Shown piece by piece: positions 1-6,382 of a stretch of DNA of 39,527 bases. The notes under the pieces were generated by a model. That model was not told the origin of the DNA. It saw only the letters and a list, made by a program, of their open reading frames with translations, and did not search any database. Every line of letters starts with the position of its first letter. Positions within the stretch are counted from its first letter, which is position 1. The translations under genes and the position numbers were made by a program. Source of the DNA: a virus; the IMG/VR virus record IMGVR_UViG_3300049048_000049, positions 1 through 39,527 of that record; one strand, 5' to 3'.

Positions 1-1
1 G

Positions 2-742
2 ACCGGGGCGCGCCGCTGGCGCGGCCGCGACGAGGTGCCGGTGCCGGCGAACCTGGGGCATGTGCGCGCCAACCGCGAGGCCGCCCTGTTCTCGCACGTC
101 TGGAACTATGCCCGCGAGGAAGGGCTCACGCGGCTGCCGAATCCCTGCGCCGGTGTCGGCAAGTACGAGGAGGAAGGCCGCGACGCCGCGCCCGACGCGG
201 AACTGGTGACCCGCGTGCTGGACGAGGCTGACCAGCCGCTGCAGTTCGCCATGCGCTTGGCCGACATCATCGGCCAGCGGCCGGCCGACGTGCGCCGCTG
301 CAGCGAGACCGACATCGAGGGCGACGTGCCCGGCGGGGTGCTGAAGGTGCGCCAGGGCAAGACCCAGGCGAAGCTGCGCATCGTGATCGAGGGCCACCTG
401 GCCGCCCTGCTGCTGGAGATCCGCGAGTACAAGCGCCGCATCGCAGCGGAGCGCCAGGCCGCCGGCAAGCCGGTGGTGCACACCATGGCGCTGCTGGTCA
501 ACGAGCGGGGCCAGGCGCTGACGTACAACATGCTGCGCAACCGCTTCGACGACGCCAGGGAGCGGGCCGGCGTGGAGAAGGGCCTGTTCCAGTTCCGCGA
601 CTTCCGCGCCAAGGTGGCCACCGAGACCGACGAGGCCGAGGGCACGCGCGCCGCGCAGGCGCTGCTGGGGCACACCACCGAGGGCATGACCGCCACCTAC
701 ATCCGGCACAAGGTGGGCAAGAAGGTGCGGCCGATACGATAG
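2..742 (+). CDS. int: Tyrosine integrase, C-terminal part (continues from 38957-39527)
   Basis: This is the catalytic part of a phage tyrosine recombinase that integrates and excises the genome at attP, 120 bases downstream. The 5' end is cut by the window start. Joined to 38957-39527 across the 126-base end overlap it gives one 388-residue protein. In that numbering the catalytic residues appear to be R235 (GQRPADV), R344 (FRDFRAK), H366 (LLGHTTEG) and the nucleophile Y375 (ATYIRH). The usual HxxR histidine is replaced by Phe, which I recall from other phage integrases of this type. No frameshift is seen. The first 20 bases differ from the equivalent bases near the right end. Confidence 0.95.
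   Translation, partial: TGARRWRGRDEVPVPANLGHVRANREAALFSHVWNYAREEGLTRLPNPCAGVGKYEEEGRDAAPDAELVTRVLDEADQPLQFAMRLADIIGQRPADVRRCSETDIEGDVPGGVLKVRQGKTQAKLRIVIEGHLAALLLEIREYKRRIAAERQAAGKPVVHTMALLVNERGQALTYNMLRNRFDDARERAGVEKGLFQFRDFRAKVATETDEAEGTRAAQALLGHTTEGMTATYIRHKVGKKVRPIR
21..146. repeat. Terminal overlap, left copy
   Basis: These 126 bases are identical to 39402-39527. The repeat lies inside the integrase and both copies keep the same reading frame. The simplest reading is a circular molecule, or a circularly permuted or terminally redundant one, assembled past its own start, with a unit length of 39,381 bases. It is not a biological duplication unless reads show two integrase copies. Confidence 0.9.
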
Positions 743-748
743 CTGGGC

Positions 749-978
749 TGTTCCGCAATCGGAATCAGGGCCGCGCCAGCAAAGGCTCTCCAGACCCCCA
801 AATCTGCCGGTTTGCGGAACACTTTTTTAGCTAAGTGCGCGTCAGCATTGACGATGGCCCGGGACTCTTAATCCGTAGGTCGTAGGTTCGAATCCTACAG
901 GACCCACCACTCACAGCAACGATTTCGCGCTATCGAAGTGGTAGCGGACTTCCGCAAAAAAGGCGGGGTGTTCCGCAA
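749..978. repeat. Integrase arm-type site candidates around attP
   Basis: The core TTCCGCAA occurs four times around the tRNA-like core: at 751-758 and, inverted, at 812-819 on one side, and at 950-957 and 971-978 on the other. Three copies extend to TGTTCCGCAA followed by two variable bases and CG (749-762, 808-821 inverted, 969-982). Repeats flanking a core on both sides are what arm-type binding sites for an integrase N-terminal domain look like. The copy at 812-821 is followed by six T (823-828) and could pair with 749-758, so part of this could instead end transcription of int, but the loop would be over 50 bases. Confidence 0.6.
862..909 (+). other. attP: attP core: 3' half of a tRNA-Lys(CUU) gene
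   Basis: The segment reads as the 3' part of a tRNA: anticodon loop CTCTTAA (anticodon CTT), anticodon stem 3' strand, variable loop, T arm (stem 882-886 with 894-898, loop TTCGAAT), acceptor 3' strand AGGACCC, A and CCA (907-909). No 5' half of the tRNA is present, so it is not a functional tRNA gene here. Phages that integrate into tRNA genes carry this segment so that the host gene is rebuilt on insertion. The host target should be a tRNA-Lys gene beginning GGGTCCT. Confidence 0.88.
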
Positions 979-991
979 TTCGATTGATTGC

Positions 992-1237
992 TTACTGCGG
1001 CCAGGCCTCGATCAAGGCTTTCCGCTTGGCCCGCTCGCACCCCGCAGTCCCCACCCAGCGAATCGCCCACTCCGCGAGATCCTGACCGGTCGCCCCCTCG
1101 GGCATGTCAGGGGGAACTGCGCACCGGGAGATCAGCGCAACCGGGGGCGGCGGGATCTGCGGCGCACTTGGCGGCACGGTTGAACAGCCGGCGAGCAGGC
1201 TCAGGGACAGGACAGGTAGCAAGGCTCTGAGATTCAC
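992..1237 (-). CDS. Rz1-like spanin outer-membrane lipoprotein
   Basis: An 81-residue lipoprotein with a short signal peptide ending in the lipobox LAGC (Cys about residue 18) and a proline-rich stretch (PPSAPQIPPPP), both hallmarks of Rz1. After lipidation it would sit in the outer membrane and join Rz to bridge the envelope and fuse the membranes at lysis. The GTG start at 1237 was chosen because GGAGG lies six bases upstream. The gene begins inside Rz in another frame and runs past its end, the overlapping Rz/Rz1 arrangement. It is the last gene of the leftward transcript. No strong hairpin terminator follows; a weak four-pair hairpin with a T run lies near 955-975. Confidence 0.82.
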   Translation of the reverse strand: MNLRALLPVLSLSLLAGCSTVPPSAPQIPPPPVALISRCAVPPDMPEGATGQDLAEWAIRWVGTAGCERAKRKALIEAWPQ

Positions 1238-1493
1238 GGCGCACCTCCACGATGGTTTCCACAATGACCCGCTCGCGCGCCTCGGCGGCGACGGTATAGC
1301 GCATCTCGGCGGCCCGCTGCAGTTCGCGGTTGCGGGCGGCCTGCTCTGCGGCGGCCTGCTGGACCTTCAGCCGCTCGGCATCGGCACGCCAGCCCTGCAC
1401 CTTCCAGGCCCCGGTGCCGCCCAGCATGAATCCGACCAGCAGCGTGGCGGCCAAGGTGGTGAACGGCCCGCCCATGAGGACCAGCGGGTTCAC
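1107..1493 (-). CDS. Rz-like spanin inner-membrane subunit
   Basis: A 128-residue protein with one N-terminal membrane segment (about residues 8-26, TLAATLLVGFMLGGTGAW) followed by a long charged, Ala/Glu/Arg-rich helix likely to form a coiled coil in the periplasm, the usual i-spanin plan. The GTG start at 1493 overlaps the endolysin stop (GTGA); an in-frame ATG at 1475 is the alternative but has no visible ribosome site. Size, position after the endolysin and the Rz1 gene overlapping its 3' end support the call. Confidence 0.8.
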   Translation of the reverse strand: MNPLVLMGGPFTTLAATLLVGFMLGGTGAWKVQGWRADAERLKVQQAAAEQAARNRELQRAAEMRYTVAAEARERVIVETIVEVRRESQSLATCPVPEPARRLFNRAAKCAADPAAPGCADLPVRSSP

Positions 1494-1993
1494 GCCGTGA
1501 CCTGCCCCAGCGCCTGCGCGTGGAACTCGTCCCAGGTGTGGCGGTGCGGTTTGCCGGGTCTCCATGTGCGGAGGTAGCAGTCCCAGGCTTCATCGTGGCT
1601 GGCGTCCAGGCTGGGCAGCGCCTTGCGGTCGGTCCACAGCAGCAGCCGGGCGAAGGCCGCGGCCAGAATGTCGTCATCCTCCAGCCGCGCGTGCACCAGC
1701 ACCGAGTCGAAGGGAACGCCCTGGTTGCCGCAGATGTAGTGCGCGTGCTCGTTGCTCGCGCGGTGCGTCATCACCCCGAACACCCCGCCGCCGCGCTCGA
1801 ACTGCCAGTAGCCGCGGGCTGGACCCTTCTCGTAGGGGCGGCCGGCGATCTTCTGCGCGCGGTACTTGAACCGGCTCTCCTGCAGGCCGATGGCCAGCAG
1901 CATGACGATGGCCTCCGGGCTGGTCATCTTGGGCGGCAGCAGCGCCAGCGCCGGGTGGATGGCACTGCGCAGGATGTGCTGCAGGATGATCAC
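1490..1993 (-). CDS. Endolysin, lytic transglycosylase/lysozyme-like
   Basis: A 167-residue protein likely to cut peptidoglycan glycan strands at the end of infection. The segment LLAIGLQESRF (about residues 32-42) followed by ARGYWQFE (about 59-66) matches the catalytic-Glu plus Gly/Gln pattern of the lysozyme-like/SLT fold. There is no signal peptide, so export through the holin lesion is expected. The GTG start at 1993 overlaps the holin stop. The holin-endolysin-Rz-Rz1 order supports the function. It is not a T7-type amidase, so the lysis enzyme has been exchanged relative to T7. Family assignment is by motif only. Confidence 0.72.
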   Translation of the reverse strand: MIILQHILRSAIHPALALLPPKMTSPEAIVMLLAIGLQESRFKYRAQKIAGRPYEKGPARGYWQFERGGGVFGVMTHRASNEHAHYICGNQGVPFDSVLVHARLEDDDILAAAFARLLLWTDRKALPSLDASHDEAWDCYLRTWRPGKPHRHTWDEFHAQALGQVTA

Positions 1994-2349
1994 GGCTTCA
2001 GCGCCTGTACTGCGGCCGCCGGGTCAGCCCGGAAGCGCTTGAGCATCATCGCCGCCCCGCCCATCACGAACCAGCCCGCGCCGCCAAGCACGGCATTCAC
2101 CGCCGCGTGGTGCATGTGCTTCATCGGGTCGAGGAACGTGAACCACGCCGTCGAGTCGAGGTAATCAAACAGCGCCTCACCGAACACGATCGAACAGGCC
2201 ATCGCCACGAACACCCGCAGGAACAGCTCCCGCTTGGTGCCGGGCATGTCCACGGCGATCATGATGGCGGCTCCGATCCCCGCCGGTAGCAGCTTGGTCA
2301 AGAGGGCGGATAGGAGGCCGCTGTCGGCCTGGAATAACGAATTGGGCAT
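1990..2349 (-). CDS. Holin
   Basis: A 119-residue membrane protein with three hydrophobic segments, roughly residues 10-33, 43-66 and 80-104, and a charged C-terminus (KRFRADP), which fits a class I holin that opens the inner membrane for the endolysin. The ATG at 2349 has GGAGG upstream (plus-strand 2355-2361). It is tightly coupled to the endolysin by a GTGA overlap. Sequence family not recognised with certainty; the call rests on topology and place. Confidence 0.8.
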   Translation of the reverse strand: MPNSLFQADSGLLSALLTKLLPAGIGAAIMIAVDMPGTKRELFLRVFVAMACSIVFGEALFDYLDSTAWFTFLDPMKHMHHAAVNAVLGGAGWFVMGGAAMMLKRFRADPAAAVQALKP

Positions 2350-2532
2350 GGCAGCACCTCCATAGTTGGAGAGGGTTCGTGAGGCGTCTGCCGAAGCGAG
2401 CGCGCTGTGTTCTGGGGGTTCGATTACCTCGTTGAGGTGTGGAGCGGCGCAGCAGGACTGTCCTGAGCACGGCGCCGCCGCGTTGCTCGTCCGGTGGTCG
2501 CTGGCTGGATGGCCTGTCATGGGCGGTCCCGG
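2350..2532 (-). other. Tailspike-holin gap with an imperfect hairpin (2444-2478)
   Basis: This 183-base gap holds no convincing gene. An imperfect hairpin occupies 2444-2478: outer stem GCGGCGC/GCGCCGC, inner stem AGGAC/GTCCT, with an asymmetric internal loop. No T run follows, so it is not a standard terminator. It could be an RNA processing or stability element that separates lysis from tailspike expression. Confidence 0.4.
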
Positions 2533-4404
2533 TTAGGTTTGCGTACCGACCACGACCCATCCGGCGTTCGTGGCGAGGTAGAGTTTGTCGTCGACCAGTT
2601 GATGCACCAAGCGGGACCGGAAGGAGGACGTGAACGTGGGCAGGGTCGACAGGTACTCGTGGCCGGCAAACAGAGTTCCCCCACTACCGGTTGCCGACTT
2701 GATGGTCTGATCTGGCGTGAAGTTCTTGAACTGATTCGAGCCCACCGTGATGGCCGTGCAGTTCGCGTCGTCGATTCGCAGTCCTACGTTGGACTGCCCA
2801 GCTGCTGTGCCGTTGTCAGCCAGCATGTTGGCGGCAACCAGCACATTGCTGGTGGAAAGACTCGCCCCGCTGTCCACAAGGACCTCGGGCAGATCACCAG
2901 CCAGCACGCTCTGCCATTGCCAGTTGTCGTGGCAGTGGTTGCCGGTGACCGTGACCGCTTGTGCCGCCAGGACCTTGATGGCTTCCGCCGTGCACTCACT
3001 GATGTGGTTGCCGCGCACGTTGACGTACTGCGACCGGTTGAACTCGCCCTGGCCCGCGTTGATCACGATACCGTTGCACGACACCCAGGTCACAGGAGAT
3101 CGGCCACCGCGGGCGATCATGTTGCCCTCGATGTCGACATAGCTGGAACCCTGGCACGCGATCGACACGCTGCCAGCCACGGTGCCCACTTCAAGCAAAT
3201 GGTTCCGCGCAACGACCACGTAGGAGTTGGGACTGGCAGTGCCTGCCGTGTCGCCGCTGGTGGCATCGTCGACGTTGATCCCGATCTCGCGCACGCGATA
3301 CAGGTCGTTGTCCACGATCCGGATGCGGGCGTTCCCTTTGAACACTGACACACCGACGCGGCAGTTGGAGAGCCGGTTCTGCCGAAGAGTGACGAACGCG
3401 TTCGACACGTTCAGGTCCACGCCATTCCCGCGGAAGTCCTTCAACTCACAGTTCTCGATCAGCACGCGCTGACAGCTGTTGGCCAGCTGGATGCCGCCGA
3501 AGTTGCCATCCGTAGGCGACGCAACATGGTTGCCCTGCAGCGTCAGGCCTGCGACTCGCACGTCGGTTTTGGTGTTGATCAGCACCATGCTTGCGATGCT
3601 GGCGGTAGCAGTCAGCACGCTGGCACCAGGACCTGCGCCCACGAGCGCCACCTTGGATTGCAGGGTCAGCCCTGCTGCCATCAGGTATGTCCCCGGGGGC
3701 ACATAGACGATGCCGCCGCCGGCCGCGCTCACGGCATCGATTGCCGCTTGGATCGCCGTATTGGATGCGACCGCTCCGGTGTTATCGGCGCTGTAAGGCG
3801 CATCGCGCACGGTGACACAGAGCTTGCCCTTCGCCCCCAGCGTCCCTGCGGCGTAGGTTTCGGCGTGCGAGAAGCCAAGCAGGCCCGCGCCGTCACTGTC
3901 CGCGAGATCAGCGCGCAGTCCTGCGTCGGTCCCTGTGCCGGCGGATACTGACGGCCGCCCTTGCGCGTCAAACACAAGGTACAGGCTGGCCCGGTCGGCT
4001 GCCGCGGGGAGTTCGTCCGCCGCTGCCTCGCCCGCCGGATAGCGCAACGATCGCCCAGCCTGCTCCTGCACCTGCTGAAGCATCAAGATCGGCGCGTCCT
4101 GGTCGGGGTTCAAGGTGTCCGAACGCAGATCGCCTTGGTCCTGGTAGTCGACAGTGCGCACGAATGCCATGTTCCGGCGGCGCACGACGGTGGTGTCCGC
4201 AGCTGGAGCAGTGACGAACGTGATGTTCCCGCCAGCGTCGTCGCCCACCCCGGACACGGTGTAGTCGGTCGTCAGCGTCTTGACGACACCGTCCACCGTC
4301 ACCTCGATGTCAGCCTGGTTGACGATCTTGAAGGTGTAGGGGAATACCGTCGTCACACCGTTGCCGGTGCTGCTGTTGACGGGGGTCTGCTGGGAAACGG
4401 TCAC
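2533..4404 (-). CDS. Tailspike: T7-fibre N-terminal domain plus pectate-lyase-like beta-helix
   Basis: A 623-residue receptor-binding protein. Residues 1 to about 150 match the N-terminal particle-anchoring domain of the T7 gp17 fibre family (TPVNSSTGNGVTTVFPYTFKI, then RRRNMAFVRTVDYQ and LNPDQDAPILMLQQ). From about 200 (IQAAIDAVSAAGGGIVYVPPG) a right-handed parallel beta-helix of the Pectate_lyase_3 type begins, with repeated short N/V/I-rich coils to about 540. Such spikes bind and often cut capsule or O-antigen. The GTG at 4404 was chosen because GAGGTG lies six bases upstream; the GTG at 4413 is an alternative. The gene lies just downstream of the large terminase and of late-motif copy 1. 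Confidence 0.87.
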   Translation of the reverse strand: MTVSQQTPVNSSTGNGVTTVFPYTFKIVNQADIEVTVDGVVKTLTTDYTVSGVGDDAGGNITFVTAPAADTTVVRRRNMAFVRTVDYQDQGDLRSDTLNPDQDAPILMLQQVQEQAGRSLRYPAGEAAADELPAAADRASLYLVFDAQGRPSVSAGTGTDAGLRADLADSDGAGLLGFSHAETYAAGTLGAKGKLCVTVRDAPYSADNTGAVASNTAIQAAIDAVSAAGGGIVYVPPGTYLMAAGLTLQSKVALVGAGPGASVLTATASIASMVLINTKTDVRVAGLTLQGNHVASPTDGNFGGIQLANSCQRVLIENCELKDFRGNGVDLNVSNAFVTLRQNRLSNCRVGVSVFKGNARIRIVDNDLYRVREIGINVDDATSGDTAGTASPNSYVVVARNHLLEVGTVAGSVSIACQGSSYVDIEGNMIARGGRSPVTWVSCNGIVINAGQGEFNRSQYVNVRGNHISECTAEAIKVLAAQAVTVTGNHCHDNWQWQSVLAGDLPEVLVDSGASLSTSNVLVAANMLADNGTAAGQSNVGLRIDDANCTAITVGSNQFKNFTPDQTIKSATGSGGTLFAGHEYLSTLPTFTSSFRSRLVHQLVDDKLYLATNAGWVVVGTQT

Positions 4405-4431
4405 TGTGAGCACCTCGCGCTGGCGCGGGCG

Positions 4432-6045
4432 TCACAGTTCCAGTTCTATCTCGTGAGTGCCACCCGCTGGGCGCCAATCGTCCCGCTGGTGTGCGGTCGG
4501 ATTCCCGACTACCTTGCCGATGCGCACCGGCTGGTCCGTCACTGCACCCGCCCCGGCGTCCAGCAGGTCGTCGGGCTGGTCGCGCACTTCCGGGTTCCAG
4601 TCGCGCATCTGCCCCTCGATCTGTGCCAGCACGGAGGTATGCGCCCACAGCATGCCGCTGGTGATCAGCGGCTCCAGCGCTTCCAGGATGCGGGCGTTCT
4701 TGTTCTGCACCGCCTGCTCCTCGCTGATGCCGCAGGCCAGCTTGCGCTGCTTCAGGGCCATGCGCAGGAACGACGGGGCAAACTGGCCGATGCCGTTGGT
4801 CTCCACGGTGACGCGGGGAACCTGGAACTTCTCCACCAGGTCGCACAGGTCCAGCACCTGGCCGCTGGTGATCTTCTTGCCGCTGTCGTCGGTCTTGGCG
4901 ATCTCACCTTGCAGCGCCAGCACCCGGTGCCAGTAATGCCGGCCGGCGGCGTCCTGCAGGTCCAGCACCGCGGCGGACACGTCCGATCGGACCTTGCCAG
5001 CCGACGGGTCCCAGCGCAGGGAACAGCCGACGATCTGCACATTGCCCAGCCACATCTCGCAGCTGCCGTTCGCGGTGATGATGCGCGGCTCGACCTCGTA
5101 GGGGATCACTCGGTTCGGGTCCAGCCGGATCTGGTGCACCGGCCGGCTGTGCAGCTGGTACTGGCTGTCCCAGTAGTTCGCGGTCTTGGTCTTGCGGCGG
5201 CGCTTCTCCAGGTCGGCGCGGGTGAAGCGCTCCGGCCAGGCGCAGTCGGCGTAGCAGTCGATCAGCCCGCCCGGGGCCGCGGCGAACACCAGCCGGTTGC
5301 CCTGCAGCTGGTAGTCCTTGCCCTCCTCCATCAGCCGCGCGCCGGCACCGATGCCGCGGAACACGTACTCCGGGCGGAACGGCAGTTCGTAGGCGGCCTT
5401 GGTGGCGTCCTCGATCCGGTGTTCCCGGCCGAACATCGGGATCGTCAGGCAGTCGGCGCCCATGGCTTCCATCTTGTCGTAGATCGAGTCGTGCGTGTGC
5501 GGGGTGCCGACGAACAGCTGCCGGCCGCCGGGCACCAGGATGAAGGTCTGCTCATTCAGGCGGTACTCCAGCTGCTCGCGGGCCTCGGGCGTGCGGATGT
5601 TGCGGGGCACCTCGATGTCGTCGTTCTGCGCCTCGTCGCATCGGGCCGACGTGACGTTCGACAGGATGCCGCGGGCGAACATGGACGCGTTGCGCGGGTC
5701 GTCGGCACCCTCCACCCACCAGGATTCCACCCCGCCGTCGCGGAACATGCCCTTGGTCAGCGGGTGCCGGCGCAGCACGTTCTGGGTGTCGCGGCTGGTC
5801 TTCCAGGCGGTGGGGTCGGCCTCCGACTGGTGCAGGATGCGGTAGGTCGGGTCGGCGTAGTAGCGCCAGGCGTTGTACACGCCCAGGATGGTCGACTTGC
5901 CGAAGCCGCGAAAGCAGCGCAGCACGGCCAATTCGCCGCGGTGCTGTAGCCAGTGCAGCGCGCGCCAGTGCACGTCGGGCACATTCCAACCCCGCTGCTC
6001 CGACCACAGCGCGAAGAAGGTCGGCAGGTCGACCTTACCCGCCAT
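4432..6045 (-). CDS. terL: Terminase large subunit (T7 gp19-like)
   Basis: A 537-residue packaging ATPase and nuclease. The Walker A-type motif is CFRGFGKST (residues 44-52). DDIEVPRN (about 142-149) corresponds to the acidic Walker B region of T7 gp19 relatives. The C-terminal half carries an Asp-rich nuclease-like segment (WDPSAGKVRSD, about residues 344-354) and VTVETNGIGQF near 415. The start overlaps the small subunit by 11 bases. As in T7 it lies at the end of the structural block rather than ahead of the portal. The last codons contain late-motif copy 1 (4495-4510). Confidence 0.93.
   Translation of the reverse strand: MAGKVDLPTFFALWSEQRGWNVPDVHWRALHWLQHRGELAVLRCFRGFGKSTILGVYNAWRYYADPTYRILHQSEADPTAWKTSRDTQNVLRRHPLTKGMFRDGGVESWWVEGADDPRNASMFARGILSNVTSARCDEAQNDDIEVPRNIRTPEAREQLEYRLNEQTFILVPGGRQLFVGTPHTHDSIYDKMEAMGADCLTIPMFGREHRIEDATKAAYELPFRPEYVFRGIGAGARLMEEGKDYQLQGNRLVFAAAPGGLIDCYADCAWPERFTRADLEKRRRKTKTANYWDSQYQLHSRPVHQIRLDPNRVIPYEVEPRIITANGSCEMWLGNVQIVGCSLRWDPSAGKVRSDVSAAVLDLQDAAGRHYWHRVLALQGEIAKTDDSGKKITSGQVLDLCDLVEKFQVPRVTVETNGIGQFAPSFLRMALKQRKLACGISEEQAVQNKNARILEALEPLITSGMLWAHTSVLAQIEGQMRDWNPEVRDQPDDLLDAGAGAVTDQPVRIGKVVGNPTAHQRDDWRPAGGTHEIELEL
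4495..4510 (-). promoter_or_regulatory. Late palindromic motif, copy 1 (upstream of tailspike)
   Basis: On the minus strand this reads AGTCGGGAATCCGACC, an inverted repeat GTCGG/CCGAC around a four-base loop. It lies inside the last codons of terL, about 90 bases ahead of the tailspike start. Near-identical copies lie at 17999-18014 and 23384-23399. Function unknown; candidates are a late activator site, a promoter element or an RNA processing hairpin. Confidence 0.5.
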
Positions 6046-6382
6046 GGGGCGCCTTGGCGCGAGCCAGCGCCTTGTTCACCGCCGCCTTGGCCTTCTTCTC
6101 GGCCGCCTTGATCTGCGCGTCCAGGTCGTCCTCGTCCTTCACCGCGCCCTTGTTGTCCGGGTCGGTGTGCTTGGCAGTCACGTCAAGCACGTAGCGCAGC
6201 ACGGCGCCGGTGGCCATGGCGTTCTTCTTGCACCAGTAGCGATTACCCCGGTCCTCCTGCGTCAGGTCGGCGGGGGATTGCCCGTCGCCCGGCCACTCCG
6301 TGGGGTCGGCCTCCAGGATGAAGGCATCGGCCAGGCGCTCGGACAGTTCCTGCAGGCGGGTCAGTTGGTCGGGTCGCATCAT
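6035..6382 (-). CDS. Terminase small subunit (T7 gp18-like position)
   Basis: A 115-residue, highly charged protein with helices at both ends (QLTRLQELSERLADAF; AQIKAAEKKAKAAVNKALARAKA), consistent with a small terminase that recognises DNA and loads the large subunit. It overlaps terL downstream and the internal virion protein gene upstream (ATGA at 6379-6382), and the T7 order gp18-gp19 is kept. No HTH is obvious by eye, so the assignment leans on size, charge and neighbours. Confidence 0.72.
   Translation of the reverse strand: MMRPDQLTRLQELSERLADAFILEADPTEWPGDGQSPADLTQEDRGNRYWCKKNAMATGAVLRYVLDVTAKHTDPDNKGAVKDEDDLDAQIKAAEKKAKAAVNKALARAKAPHGG

Noticed and set aside
106-696. Long minus-strand open frame opposite the integrase
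   Set aside because: High-G+C antisense shadow rich in Ser/Arg/Ala; the plus strand carries the conserved integrase residues.
749-828. Long-range terminator formed by TGTTCCGCAA and its inverted copy before six T
   Set aside because: The loop would exceed 50 bases; the repeats are better explained with the two others as integrase arm sites.
862-909. A tRNA gene
   Set aside because: Only the 3' half is present; no 5' acceptor strand or D arm upstream, so it is an attachment core, not a gene.
3961-5949. 662-codon plus-strand open frame
   Set aside because: Lies opposite terL and the tailspike; His/Val/Leu/Gln-rich composition typical of an antisense frame; no ribosome site or domain.
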